Part shown: positions 1 to 12,600 of the stretch, in pieces
Layout: each line of letters opens with the position of its first letter
How positions within the stretch are numbered: position 1 is the first letter of the stretch
IMG/VR virus record: IMGVR_UViG_3300032236_000803
Coordinates: 27,191-91,190 of that record
Origin: a virus
DNA length: 64,000 nucleotides
Reading direction: 5' to 3' (one strand)
The notes under the pieces: generated by a model
What the model was told of the DNA's origin: nothing
What the model saw: the letters and a program-made list of their open reading frames with translations, nothing else
Database searches by the model: none
Made by a program: the position numbers and the translations under genes

Positions 1-2385
1 AGAGGATCATTTTATGCGCCAGGTTATCCAGTAGTTGTATACGGAGGGTTAGATTCTCCTTTGGGTATAGGCGCAACTGCAGTAGTAGCAAATACAACTG
101 CTGGCGGCGTGACTAGCGTATCAGTAGTCAATGGCGGATTTGGATACAGAAGCGATCCTAATACAATTATATCATTTTCTAATTTGAATGCTGGAGCAAA
201 AACTCCAATAGCAAATGTTGCTTCGTTGTCTCCGTTCACGTTACCGTTAGTTACAATAACTAATGGAGGTATTGGTTATCAAAATAATGATCCTGTTTAC
301 ACGATAATCAATTCAAATAAATACAAATTTGCATATGTTTCTTCTGTCGATGCGAATGGTAAAATATTAACTATAGCATATAATCCTGGAGTTAATCCTA
401 GTGCTGTAATGGGTATTTCTGCTAACGTTAGTTCTGCTAATGCTTATGCTAATGGAGCATCTTTAACTATAGCTAATAGCGTAAGTAGTGCAGTATCCAA
501 CGTAACTTATGCTCCTACAAATTCTATAGGGTTTTCTAAAAATGTAAAAATAGGAAATACTTACACTTTCCTTAGTTTACATCCTACTGCAAATGCTAAT
601 ACAACTTTGGCTAATAGTCTATCGTTTGCGTCATTCGCAACATATCCAATTTCTTCAATATTAGTAGCTAATGAAGGCGGCGGGATAACGCAAGAACCTT
701 CCGTTACTGCTTTATCAGTATATTCTACTGATGATATAACCCCAGCTTTAATTAGTTCTCTCGGCATACTTGGTCCTGTTCAGATTGTCAGTGGGGGCTA
801 TGGGTATGTTGCTAATGATAAAATAGTATTTTCTGGAGGTTCTGGATATGGCGCTTATGCTAACGTTTCTTCGGTAGATTCGCATGGTACAATTACTAGC
901 ATAACATATCAACAAGGAAATAAATTATATTCATTAGGAGGAATGGGATATGGAAGTGCTCTTCCAACTTTGTCTGTCAATTCTTCTAATAATTCTGCCT
1001 ATGGAGCGCAATTAGTTGTTACCGGAATATTAGGAGCAGGGGCACAATTCTCGGCAACAACAGATAGAGCAGGAGCAATATCAACAATTGCATTAGAAAC
1101 ATACGGAGAAGATTATGTCGCTACTCCAAACGTTTCGCTAAAGATACAAGATATTGTTGTTTCTGGATTGACTCTGGTAAATTTACCGCAAAAAGGAGAT
1201 TTGGTTTACCAAGGTATATCTGCAAATACATCAAGTTATCAATCATATGTTGATTCCGTTTCTTTATTGATTCCTTATGCTAATGCTACAAGTTCTTTAT
1301 ATAATTTAAGAGTTTATAATTACACATCAATACCAGACCCTGCCCTGAAGTTAAAAATAGACAGGAATAATATTGTAATTACAGTAGCAAACGAAATTCC
1401 AGTTGGGTTTGAATCAGTCTATCCGTACAATTATAATTTGAATATCCAAGGATTTAACGTATATGGCGATGGTACTGCTAAAGCAACTACGAAATTCTTA
1501 AATGGTCTTGTAATTGGACAAGGACAGTATCTTGATAGTCAAGGACAGCCAAGTTCATTTGACGTATTGCAAAGTACTGATTATAACAATTACACGTATC
1601 AGATTACAGTACAAAAAGAAATTGCAAAATATAGAGAAATATTATTGAATTTATTACATCCTTCAGGTACAAAACTGATAGGACGATATGCGATGGAAAC
1701 TCAAAACCATTTTGATTTCCATTCTCAAGACGCATTGTATACTGGAATACCATTGGATCAGCTTACAGGATATCCTGGTAGTACTGTTACAATGACTTCT
1801 GATTTCAATAACAAAAGTAATAATTTATTGAATTTCCAATATCTATTGGGAATAGATTTATCAAACATTATCACCACTAGCGATATTATAGAAGTAACTC
1901 CTCCAAATGGACCAACTATACGATCAGAAGTTGCTAACGTTTTCCCAATTATTAACACGATTGAATTAAAATCTAATACTTGGTTAACGTATCCAAATGT
2001 TGCTTACGTTACTGCAAATGCTGGATCCAATTCTATAAATATATTATCATTAACTGGTTCATACGATATAATAAATAACGGTATATACTCAGATCCAAAC
2101 TATCCGTTAAAAGACATTGTTTACGTAGGTGATACTGTAAAGATTACTGGAAACAATACTGTTTTCTCAGTAATTAATATGAATTATACAAATGGTAATA
2201 TAATAGTATCTCCGTTATTACCTGCTGTAACTAATTCAACCATAGCAGTAAACAGAACGTTTGGTCCAACAAGTTGTGTTAGAATATATGGTCCAATTGG
2301 AACCCAGTATTATAACCAGTTAACAACACAAGACGGCAAAATAATAACAACGCAAGATGGCACTACTATAATAGTGTTGGGGTAA
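1..2385 (+). CDS. Virion structural protein, 5'-truncated (position of T4 gp7)
   Basis: The reading frame is open from base 1, so the gene begins outside the window; the TTG at 61 is internal. I do not recognise the family with certainty. The visible part is beta-rich, with repeated Gly-Gly-x-Gly-Tyr modules such as SGGYGYVAND (about 790-830), a GDLVYQG motif near 1195-1215 that recurs in gp14 and gp15 here, and a helical stretch KYREILLNLLHPSG near 1630-1670. Just upstream of the gp8 region, this is where T4 has gp7 (baseplate wedge), so a baseplate role is inferred from position only. It ends 3 nt before the next ATG. The N-terminus and full length cannot be judged. Confidence 0.6.
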   Translation, partial: RGSFYAPGYPVVVYGGLDSPLGIGATAVVANTTAGGVTSVSVVNGGFGYRSDPNTIISFSNLNAGAKTPIANVASLSPFTLPLVTITNGGIGYQNNDPVYTIINSNKYKFAYVSSVDANGKILTIAYNPGVNPSAVMGISANVSSANAYANGASLTIANSVSSAVSNVTYAPTNSIGFSKNVKIGNTYTFLSLHPTANANTTLANSLSFASFATYPISSILVANEGGGITQEPSVTALSVYSTDDITPALISSLGILGPVQIVSGGYGYVANDKIVFSGGSGYGAYANVSSVDSHGTITSITYQQGNKLYSLGGMGYGSALPTLSVNSSNNSAYGAQLVVTGILGAGAQFSATTDRAGAISTIALETYGEDYVATPNVSLKIQDIVVSGLTLVNLPQKGDLVYQGISANTSSYQSYVDSVSLLIPYANATSSLYNLRVYNYTSIPDPALKLKIDRNNIVITVANEIPVGFESVYPYNYNLNIQGFNVYGDGTAKATTKFLNGLVIGQGQYLDSQGQPSSFDVLQSTDYNNYTYQITVQKEIAKYREILLNLLHPSGTKLIGRYAMETQNHFDFHSQDALYTGIPLDQLTGYPGSTVTMTSDFNNKSNNLLNFQYLLGIDLSNIITTSDIIEVTPPNGPTIRSEVANVFPIINTIELKSNTWLTYPNVAYVTANAGSNSINILSLTGSYDIINNGIYSDPNYPLKDIVYVGDTVKITGNNTVFSVINMNYTNGNIIVSPLLPAVTNSTIAVNRTFGPTSCVRIYGPIGTQYYNQLTTQDGKIITTQDGTTIIVLG

Positions 2386-2388
2386 AGG

Positions 2389-5208
2389 ATGGCAGAAGTA
2401 AAAATTACGCAGTTAAGTTCAGCATATTTTAACGCTAATACGGCTAACACCGTATTTCTAGTCGTTGATCTACCCACAGACATTACTGGGCAGATGACTG
2501 GTACTTCTTTAGCCAAAGGATTATATTCAAATAATCCGCTAAACGTTGGTAACAATCAAATATTATTCGCAAATACTATTGCTCAATTTTCGGGTAATAG
2601 TAATACGTTTATGCAACTTAATATTCAGAATTTCCAATCAAATGGATCTTCTGATGTTGTATTGACTTCAGATACCGGAACAAACGCCAACAATTACGTA
2701 GATTTGGGTATTAATAACTCAACGTTTAATGATCCAAATTATTCAGCAATGGGTGCTCTTGATGGTTATTTGTACGTTGCCGGTCCAAATGGAGGCTCCA
2801 ATCAAGCTAATCTTATGATTGGTACTGCTTCGTATGGAGCAAACATTAATTTCGTTGCTGGCGGTACTACTATTAATGATATAGTTGCAGTATTTAACGA
2901 AGATGTTATTACTTTTAACGAACCTACTATAATTAATCAGGCTCCAGTTGATCCTGATGATACCAGTTATGTTGCGTTACAAGTTAACAACTATGGTAAC
3001 GGTTATTCATTTGTTGTAAATGATGATGTTAATGATTATTCTCCATTCGCTATTGATCAAAGCGGTAACGTTTCGATTGGAGCGGTATCTGCGAATGGGT
3101 ATAAATTATTAGTAGTTGGTAATACATATATTTCCGGAAACGTAGTAACTGCCAATAATTTCGTTTTATCTGATGGGTCGTTTGCTGCGTCAAATAATTA
3201 TGTCAATGCTAATGATGCTTCTACATTAACTTCTGCCAAAAATTACACTAATTCGGCTAATCTTTGGTTACAAGCAAATGACTCATTGACTTTATCTACT
3301 GCCCAGGCGTTTTCTAATTCGGCTAATCTATGGTTACAAGCTAATGACGTTTTAACTTTAGCAACTGCTAAGAATTATGCTAATTCAGCAAATCTCTGGT
3401 TACAGGCAAATGACGTTTTAACTTTAGCAACTGCTAAGAATTATGCTAATTCAGCAAATCTCTGGTTACAGGCAAATGACTCATTGACTTTATCTACTGC
3501 TCAATCATATACAAATGCAGCTAATTTATTTGCTCAAAATACGTATATTGCAAAATCAAATAATTTAACTTTTAATAATGTATCCATCACTGGTAATTTA
3601 TTTGCAAATACTGTAGGAACTTCTGTTTCGGTTGATAGTATATCATCGAATAATGCAACATTTTCTAAAAATATAACCGTTCTAGGAACTTTGACTTGTA
3701 ATACGGCTCAAGGTAATGTATTCTTCGCTAATATTACAACAATAACTTCGCAAGCTAATGCAATTCAATGGGTTTCGCAACAAACCTCTCCTCCTCAGAC
3801 TTACGGTCAAATTTGGTTTTCTGCTAATGACGTTTCTTTAGTTGAAGATACTGATGTTACTAATGATAGGCCATTAATAGGTAAGGTATTATATGAAAAA
3901 GTATACAATGGTTCTGGTACAACTATTGCAGCTAATTCATGGGTAAGATTAGCTGGTGCCGTAACAAATACCGCAATTCCATATGTAGTATTAGCAGATG
4001 CTGGAAACGCGGCTAATTCATTTGTTTCTGGTTTTGTTAAAAATAGTATCGCAAATAATGCATACGGATACATTTATACGCAGGGAATTGTTAATAATTT
4101 AAATTCTTCAACATATAACGTTGGCGATATATTGTTCTTATCAACAACCCCTGGCGCATCGCAAAATACTCCTCCAACCGGAGCAAATGTTGTAATTCAG
4201 TTAGCGAAAGTTTTGAGCAATAGCTCGACAATGGGTAAATTACAAGTGAATATTTTACCTCAACCAGCTTGGGGAAAAACTTCCGGTTCCATAATCTATT
4301 CCAGTAATAATATACTTGTTTCTAGTAACACTATAACAATCAACGATTCCACACAAACATTGAATTTGAGTGGTAGTATTGTTATGAGCGGTTCAGTAAC
4401 AATGAACAACTCTACGTTTTCCGCAAATTCTGCAGCAGTTTCGATTATTGGTTCCTCTAATGGCGCAATCCAAGCACCTTCGGCAGATGGAACCATGTTA
4501 CAGATTACTGGTAAAGACGGAGTTAATGCTAAAGTAATAACGGATGCAGCAGGTGCTGGTGTTTATGCTTTATATAATGGCCGTTCTATGCGAGGAACTG
4601 CGCAAAATCCGACCGCTAGTTTGGCTGGTGATGTATTAGTACGCTTTGGCGGTACTGGATATGGTACTACCGGATTCGGACTGCTCTCTGGCGGCGCAAA
4701 AATGGATTATATTGCGTTAGAAAATTATACTGATACCTCAAAGGGAACGCAAATATTATTAGCGACTACCCCAGTTGGTTCAAACGCTTTAGTAAATGTC
4801 GTGACTTATGCTGCTAATTCAGCTACATATTCTCCTAATACAGCATTATTTGTTGCTAATACAATCCATTATAATGCAAATTATAATAACGCAAACGTAG
4901 CTCAAACAGGTACTAAAGCAACTGCGGTATATGCTAATGGACGTACTGGACAGATCACTACTGTAAATACCAATATAAACAAAGGCGCTGCAACATACTT
5001 CGTGATGTATAACACGTATATTACAAGTTCTAAAGATGTGGTCATATTGAATATATCCAGCGGAGCTAGTGTTAATTATGCATTAGCGGTAAATAACGTA
5101 ATTCCTGGAAGTTGTAATGTTGTAATAAACAATTGCGACGGTACTCCATCTGGATCTAATGCTGCAGATACGTTGACAATCAACTTCGCAATTATCAATG
5201 TAACTTAA
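2389..5208 (+). CDS. Tail-fibre-like structural protein with 22-residue repeats
   Basis: A 939-residue protein with the Asn/Ala/Ser/Thr-rich composition of phage fibres. Around residues 280-380 it carries a 22-residue repeat (core SANLWLQANDSLTLSTAQ), compatible with a hendecad-type coiled coil, i.e. a trimeric fibre shaft. Downstream are beta-rich segments with motifs common in phage fibres (TPPTGANVVIQLAKVL, VRFGGTGYGTTGFG). The same LWLQANDSLTL repeat appears in the fibre at 13259-16021, so the two share a shaft module. The start ATG is 3 nt after the preceding stop. Lying between baseplate genes, it may be a baseplate-attached spike or short fibre. Function is inferred from composition, repeats and context. 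Confidence 0.65.
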   Translation: MAEVKITQLSSAYFNANTANTVFLVVDLPTDITGQMTGTSLAKGLYSNNPLNVGNNQILFANTIAQFSGNSNTFMQLNIQNFQSNGSSDVVLTSDTGTNANNYVDLGINNSTFNDPNYSAMGALDGYLYVAGPNGGSNQANLMIGTASYGANINFVAGGTTINDIVAVFNEDVITFNEPTIINQAPVDPDDTSYVALQVNNYGNGYSFVVNDDVNDYSPFAIDQSGNVSIGAVSANGYKLLVVGNTYISGNVVTANNFVLSDGSFAASNNYVNANDASTLTSAKNYTNSANLWLQANDSLTLSTAQAFSNSANLWLQANDVLTLATAKNYANSANLWLQANDVLTLATAKNYANSANLWLQANDSLTLSTAQSYTNAANLFAQNTYIAKSNNLTFNNVSITGNLFANTVGTSVSVDSISSNNATFSKNITVLGTLTCNTAQGNVFFANITTITSQANAIQWVSQQTSPPQTYGQIWFSANDVSLVEDTDVTNDRPLIGKVLYEKVYNGSGTTIAANSWVRLAGAVTNTAIPYVVLADAGNAANSFVSGFVKNSIANNAYGYIYTQGIVNNLNSSTYNVGDILFLSTTPGASQNTPPTGANVVIQLAKVLSNSSTMGKLQVNILPQPAWGKTSGSIIYSSNNILVSSNTITINDSTQTLNLSGSIVMSGSVTMNNSTFSANSAAVSIIGSSNGAIQAPSADGTMLQITGKDGVNAKVITDAAGAGVYALYNGRSMRGTAQNPTASLAGDVLVRFGGTGYGTTGFGLLSGGAKMDYIALENYTDTSKGTQILLATTPVGSNALVNVVTYAANSATYSPNTALFVANTIHYNANYNNANVAQTGTKATAVYANGRTGQITTVNTNINKGAATYFVMYNTYITSSKDVVILNISSGASVNYALAVNNVIPGSCNVVINNCDGTPSGSNAADTLTINFAIINVT
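3346..3477 (+). repeat. Exact 66-nt tandem duplication in fibre gene
   Basis: Bases 3346-3411 and 3412-3477 are identical and encode two copies of a 22-residue shaft repeat starting DVLTLATAKNY. Flanking repeats at 3280-3345 and from 3478 are diverged, so this pair looks like a recent in-frame duplication that lengthens the shaft by one unit. Confidence 0.95.
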
Positions 5209-5228
5209 TTTGAGAAATAAATAAACCT

Positions 5229-6596
5229 ATGGCAAGTACATCACTATTAACATATGCAGCTAAAGTTGCTTCAGTAGAACAGGTATATTATTCTCCTGTT
5301 GTCACGTTACCAACTACAAATGAAGTTTTGTCTTCTATGTATTGTGTTCTTGCAAAGGTTGATACCTGGATTAACGATGTAAGTCCCCCTTCTCCTACTC
5401 AAGATCAAAAAGCAGTTAAGAATTTTTTGAAAAATGTATTTGTTGCCAAGTTAGTAACAAGTAATGATATTTCTCCTGTTATTCCAAGAGTAGATTGGAC
5501 TTTGGATACTGTTTATGATCAATACGCAGACGATGTTGATATGTTTGCTCTGGATCCATTCGGTAATCAAGTTTATACATTTTACGTTAAAAATAGATAC
5601 GATCAAGTATTCAAATGTCTCTCCAACAACAACGGAGGACCATCATTATATGAACCTTATTTTGAACCCGGAACATATACGACAAATAATATCTACCAAA
5701 ACGTAGACGGATATAAATGGAAATATATTTTCACCGTTGATTTATCGTCTAAAGTTAAATTCATGGATCAATATTGGATCCCAGTTTTAGTTGGTCAAAA
5801 TACACCTAATCCTATTGCTTCTTCTGCAGGAACGGGAAGTCTTGATGTAATAAACGTTATTAGCGGAGGATCAGGATATGATCCAACAACCTCTGTCATA
5901 ACGTTAAATATTACAGGTGATGGAAGCGGCGCAAATGGCGTAGCAATTGTTGCTAATGGCGCAATTACTGATATATTAATGACTTCTCCTGGATCAAACT
6001 ATACATATGCAAATGCTAGTATAATTTCGGCAAATGGATCTGGTGCAATATTGGCTGCAAATACATCGTCTCCAATTGGAGGTCATGGATACGATCCAGT
6101 TTCCGATCTTGGTTGTATGCATGTTATGATATCTGTTGAATTTAATGGTTCAGAAAACCAAAATATACCGACTGATATCACATATCACCAAATAGGGCTT
6201 TTAATAAATCCGACTACAAACAGCCTGAGTCCATTATCTGCAAATGGATCCATATATAACACGAGTACAAGCGTAATTGTTGCGGGCGGTTTTGGTTCAT
6301 TCGTAAATGATGAATTAGTATTCCAAGGAGCGTCTTTGGCTTCTGCTACTTTTATAGGAACCGTATTAGATTTCAATACATCAAGTAATGAATTATCTCT
6401 AATAAATATAACTGGAACATTAACAGTCAATGCGCCAATTTTCGGAAATGGTTCTGGTACTGCTAGAACCGTATTAGCATATAACGAACCGGATTTTGTT
6501 CCTCTCTCCGGTTATCTTTCATATATGGAAAATAGGTCTGGTATAACAAGAAGTCCTGATGGAATTGAACAATTTAAAATAGTATTAGGTTATTAA
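5229..6596 (+). CDS. gp8: Baseplate wedge subunit gp8
   Basis: A 455-residue protein related to T4 gp8, a baseplate wedge subunit. The N-terminal 200 residues carry the conserved pattern of T4-like marine phage gp8: an aromatic-rich segment, RVDWTLDTVYDQYADD, and the VDGYKWKYIFTVD motif near residue 160 followed by a VKFMDQYWIPV segment. T4 gp8 is about 334 residues; the excess here is a beta-rich insertion after residue 200 containing GGSGYDPTTSVITLN and PGSNYTYANA, the same module type as in both large neighbouring genes. The protein ends with an EQFKIVLGY tail. It is followed after 12 nt by the DUF4815 gene. Confidence 0.85.
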   Translation: MASTSLLTYAAKVASVEQVYYSPVVTLPTTNEVLSSMYCVLAKVDTWINDVSPPSPTQDQKAVKNFLKNVFVAKLVTSNDISPVIPRVDWTLDTVYDQYADDVDMFALDPFGNQVYTFYVKNRYDQVFKCLSNNNGGPSLYEPYFEPGTYTTNNIYQNVDGYKWKYIFTVDLSSKVKFMDQYWIPVLVGQNTPNPIASSAGTGSLDVINVISGGSGYDPTTSVITLNITGDGSGANGVAIVANGAITDILMTSPGSNYTYANASIISANGSGAILAANTSSPIGGHGYDPVSDLGCMHVMISVEFNGSENQNIPTDITYHQIGLLINPTTNSLSPLSANGSIYNTSTSVIVAGGFGSFVNDELVFQGASLASATFIGTVLDFNTSSNELSLINITGTLTVNAPIFGNGSGTARTVLAYNEPDFVPLSGYLSYMENRSGITRSPDGIEQFKIVLGY

Positions 6597-6608
6597 GGTA
6601 AATAAAAT

Positions 6609-9600
6609 ATGTCACTAAATTTTAACGTTTCGCCATATTTCGATGACTTTGATTCATCAAAAAATTTCCACAGAATACTATTTAAACCTGGTGTTGCTGT
6701 ACAGGCTAGAGAATTAACTCAGTCTCAAACAATATTACAGAACCAAGTAACTTCTTTTGCTGACAATATTTTCAAACAAAATTCTCCGGTTACTGGTGGA
6801 CAAGTAACAACTAATTTTAATTGCTATTATATCAAGTTAGAACCAACCTATAATGGCGCATCTATTGACGTTACTCAATTTAATAATCTTCTTGTAACAA
6901 ACGCAGACGGGTCTGTTGTCGCTAGGGTCATTGCTGTCGTTCAAGGAACTGGGACCACTGGTCTTGGCGATCCTCCTACTATCATTATATCATATAAATC
7001 AGGAATACATTTCGTTGATAACGATATCATATATGATGTAAATTCAAATTTAGCAGCACAAGCAATTTCTCTATATTCTTCCGGATTATCTTCTGTTGCT
7101 TCAATTGCTAAAGGCGTTTTTTACGTATTAGGCAATTTCGTACAAGTATCTGATTCAACGGTAGTTTTGTCGAAATATAGTAACAATCCAAGCATAAGAA
7201 TCGGATTGACGATAACTGAAACGGTTTACGATTATATTAATGATTCTTCGTTATTAGATCCAGCCATTGGAGCATCTAATTATCAAGCACCTGGTGCTGA
7301 CAGATATTTAATTTCTCTTACTCTTGATACGAGAAATCTGCTATTAGGTGATGACCAAAACTTTATTGAATTGGTTAGAGTACAAGACGGAAATGTATAT
7401 AAAATGGTTGATGGTTCAGTTTATGCAACCATCGATGATTATTTCGCAAAAAGAGATTATGAAACTAACGGTGATTATATTGTAAATAACTTTAAATTAA
7501 CTCCTAAAGTTAATTCTAGTAATTCAAGTACGTATATTTTAAACGTTGGTAAAGGTCTTGCTTACGTAAGAGGATATAGAGTTGAGAATCCTTCTCCAGT
7601 AGAACTTATTTCTGATAAAGCAAGAACAACTGCGTCAATTACAAATGATCCTGTGTATACAGGATATGGTAGTTACTTCTACGTTAGTAATCTTCGTGGA
7701 GCAAATGGTTCGTTCTTCGACGTAACTACAGAACAAGCAATTGATCTTCATTGCGTTGCGCCTTCTAGCGTAAATGTATCAAGTTCAATTACATATAATT
7801 CTACTTTAGTAGCCTCTGGATATACTAGAGGATTGACTTTTAGCAACGCTTCTGATACAGCAAATGCTAATACATTTGTTTACAATCTTTATACTAATGA
7901 TTTACAGTATGCTACTTTATCTGGTAATTGTATATCTTCTACTGCTAATACAGTAACTTTACCTATCACGTTATCCGCTATCGACAGCGCTTATAATGGA
8001 GTATCAATCTCTATAACTAACGGGACTGATTACGGAGATTTTAAAACAATTATTGCATATAACGGATCAACCAGAGTAGCGACTGTTGATAGTAATTGGG
8101 CGATTAATCCAGATACTTCTTCTGTGTTCTCATTAAATTTCACTTCTGGTGACGTTGAGAGTATTCTAACAGTTAATAAAGCATCATATCCTGCTACGCT
8201 GTACGGTACTGCGAAAATTGACAACAGCGGGAAAGTCGGTGGATTATCAAATGGTTATAGTATTTTAGAGAACCCAGGTTCTCCTGAGTTACTGTTCACA
8301 ATAGGTAATCCTTTTGTACAATCCATTTCATCTGGTTCATATGTAACTACGCAAGAAATTAGAAATGTTGGATTCACTTCATCAGGTTCTACTCTCAGCG
8401 CACAGATTTCATATACTGGTAATTACAATGGTATCATCACACACATTGGTCCAACTACTGGTAATTTACCAATTAGTCAGGTGTTACAACAATATACAAT
8501 TGTAGTAACTAACGCAGGAACTAACACTAAAATTAAAGTTGGTGATATAATTCCTTGGACTACTACAGCAAATGCTAATCGCACAGTAGCGTTAAGTAGC
8601 GGTGGAATAACTGCAACATTTTCTACTACAACTTCGGATTTATCGCCTTTCACAGCTACTATTGTTGCTAAAGTATTTGTAGAAAACGCAGTCGATACAA
8701 ACCAAAACGCCATATTAAAATATAAAACTTTAGTTACTGCTAATAGTAACACTGTTAATATGGCCGGTACTCAAATTAACACATATACATTTGTTGATGA
8801 TTCAGCATCTTCTACTGGCCAGATTTATATTATAAATGCTGGTATTGTTTCTCCAGGATCAAAACAATCATTATATCTGTCAGACGTTTTAAAAATTAAT
8901 AAGATCATCGATACAGGATCACCTTCAGCTAATGCAACATTAGCTATGTTATCTAATCCTAATTATGACGTTACTGGTAATTATATATTTGATAACGGTC
9001 AAAGAGATAGCTATTACGATCACGCGTCAATAACTTTAAGACCAGGTGCTCCTAAACCTGCTGGTAATCTATTAGTCTTAGTAAATTATTTCAAACATAG
9101 CGGAGGAGATGGATACTTTAGTGTTGCATCTTATCCTACCGTAGTAAATGGACAGGATTTTTATAGACAGATTCCAGTATATCAAGCTAAATCTGGTACA
9201 TATTACAACCTACGCGATAGTTTGGATTTTAGACCAGCGAGATTAAATGCGCAAACAAGTTTTATTTTCCGATATGGTAATAACAACGTTTCAAATTATG
9301 GAGTTCTGTTACCAATAGATTCTGGATTATTCACTTGTAATTATTCGTATTATCTTGGTAGAAAAGACTTATTGGTAATAACAAAAGACAGAAACATTCA
9401 AATAATCGAAGGAACGCCTTCATTATCTCCGATCTTACCTAACGGTCCAGATGGATGTTTGATTCTTGCTAATTTGTTATTGAATCCATATACAGGATAT
9501 TTACCAACTGAAATTCAAAACGGAATTGCGGATTTATCAATCCAACCAGTTCAGCATAGAAGATATACTATGGCTGACATTGCCGGATTGGACGCAAGAT

Positions 9601-12600
9601 TAGGACAAGTTGAATACTATACTTCATTGTCTGCTTTAGAGCAATCAGCAACCGGAATGCAAATCACTGACGCGTTTGGATTAAATAGATTCAAAAACGG
9701 TATTTTGACTGATGATTTTTCAAGTTTCTCTACTGCAGATACTGTTAATTCAGATTACAATGCAGCAATTAATAAGAGAACTCGTCAAATGTCTGCGCCA
9801 CAGACAGTACAAAATTTCCCACTTAAAAACCTTGCATTAGTATACAATGATTCATCTCCTTCTGCGAGTTTAATTGCGTCGTTGAATTATAAGATTTCCA
9901 AAGATGGATCAATTAATTATTTTAGTTTACCTTATACTTCAGCAAATCTCGTAGTTCAACAGATTGCTAGTAGGGTAACTAATATCAACCCCTTCTCAGT
10001 ATCGTCATCTGTAGGAACTATATCTTTAACTCCTAATGTTGATACTTGGGTTGATACGAAATATGCTCCATCTCTGTTAATTACAGATCCATCTCTGCAG
10101 GTATTCAGACAGTCTAATAGCATTAATGTTTTAAGCGTTGGTGATTGGCAAACTATTTCCGGAACAACCTATCTATCAGGTTCTTCTTCATCATCATCTT
10201 CGTCTACCAGCTATGATTTAAATCACAATTGGACTGTTGATAGAGGGTTTGGTTTAGGCGTTGGTACTCAAACTACCACAACTACTACGTCTACGACAGA
10301 TACATATACAACAGTATTACAACAGCAACAGAATAATATTCTGGGACCATACAGCAGTATCAACAACACGTACTCATTAAATAATGGTTATATTACAGAC
10401 GTTAGTGTTGCTGCTTGGATTAGACCACAGGAAGTTGCGTTTAGAACTACTGGATTATTATTTAATTCTTATGTATCCAATTTCTTTGATAATACGAATG
10501 TTGATAACTATATCCGTAAACCAAATATCATTGAATTAACCAATGTCAGCGGCACTTTCAATCCTTTTGATATTATAGGATATCCAGTTAGCGGAGGATT
10601 TATTTCTACTGCTAAGATTTTGGATGTATATCCGCATCCCGGCACTAACAATGTTAGGTTATATGTTGCTGCTGATGGATATTCTTCTTTATATACCAAC
10701 GGTACTGTAATTTATAAAGGAACATTTGACGCTAGTGGAAACTGGATATTAACTTCAAGTACGCCACAGGGAACAATTTCAGTTTCTCAACATTTTGGCG
10801 GAGTTGTTCATAGTAATGCTAATTCAGCAACAAACATGGTACAATTGTCTTCTGTTGCTCCTGTTGTTACTAACTATTACGGAACAGATAGTTCAAATAC
10901 CATTTACATTCTATCCGGTACTGGCGCGGGACAATCTGCTAATATTGTTTCATATAATGCTGCGTCTAAAATGGTTACAATTTCTCCTTCTATTTACACA
11001 AAATACGGAGACATGTATTCCATTGGAAAGACAAAAGGAACTACTATAACTTCGTTTAAAGTTAATGAAGAAGGTAATTATTCTGGTGTTTTTGTTATTC
11101 CTAATGGCCAATTCCATACTGGACAAAGAGTATTTTCTGTTGATAACAGAATTAACAATGACGCGACCACAATAACAACTAGTGCCCAATCAGTATTTTA
11201 TGCAGAAGGGTTACAAACAACTGCTCAGAAATTGAATTTTGGCGCATCACCTGCTGGGGCAGCTGGAACATTTACGCAAACCAATTATCAAACAGTTTCG
11301 TTTACTACGACATCTAGTTCGTCGTCTAGTTCGTCTTCAACGTCTGCTTGGGATCCATTAGCGCAGACGTTTATTATAGATCCAACGAATTATCCTAATG
11401 GAGCGTTTTTAAGTTCTCTGAAAGTGTTTTTCTCATCAGCACCTACAAGCGATACGTCTACTGTTACTTTGTCTATTGTAGGAACTCTGAACGGATATCC
11501 TAACGGAGATGTTCTGGATCACTCTATTGTTACTTTGAAACCTTCTCAAGTTAATACTTCGCAGAATCCGCAATATCTTGATTCTACGACTTATACTGAG
11601 TTTGTTTTCTCTGCACCAGTTTATATTGCTTCTGGTACTTTATATGCGTTTATTTTGAAATCAAATTCAAATGAATATAAATTATGGACTGCTGCAAACG
11701 GTGATACTGCGATCCCGTCATCTGTTAAGAATTATCCAACAGACCCAACGCCAACTAACATAACTAAAATCACTACAGCACCTTATGTTGGTGGATTGTT
11801 CATATCACAGAATGCACAGACTTGGACTGCTGATCAAAATCAAAGTTTAATGTTTGTTATTAATCGTTGCGTATTTGATACAACCCAAAATCCGTTAATA
11901 AGAATGGTTGTTCCTCAAATGTTGCCTGGTAGAACTTTGATTGAACAAAGCGTTAATTATTTGAATAACGCCAATTCAATAGCAAATACAGTAGCAACAT
12001 ACTCAGCTAACAACGTTCTTGTTGATGCGTTTAATTTGACGACAACGGATTTTATTCCTACTGCCACTCAGATAAATTATGGATATCAAGCAACATTGGC
12101 TTCGTCTTTTGCTGCTACTGGAATACAAAACATTAATCCGGGTAGATACGGTACTAGTATTTTCGATCACATTTATCTTAATGATAACAATGGTGAAAGA
12201 GTGTTGATTTCTAATACATCAACTTCATTCTCTATGTATGCACAGTTAAGTTCAACTGATGATAAAGTGAGTCCAATTCTTTCTGATGCTGGATCAACTG
12301 TCTACACTATAACCTATAATATCAATAATTGTCCTTTATCAAATAGTTTAATTACTATTGCTAATGGCGGTAGCGGTTACAACGTGAATACAACAAGCGT
12401 ATCAATTTCTTCTCCTACAGGAAAGAACGGTTCGCAAGCATATGCCACTGCTAATATAGCAAATGGGTCAATTAACCGTATTGATATAATTGTTCCAGGT
12501 TCTGGTTATATTACTACGCCAACAATAACAATTACTGACGCTAATTCTTCGCCTGGTAATGGCGCTTCTGTTATAATTACTGGCGAAACTTCCGTACACG

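Noticed and set aside
5216-5223. AATAAATA before gp8 as a late promoter
   Set aside because: Transcription would begin at the ATG itself, and the first base does not match.
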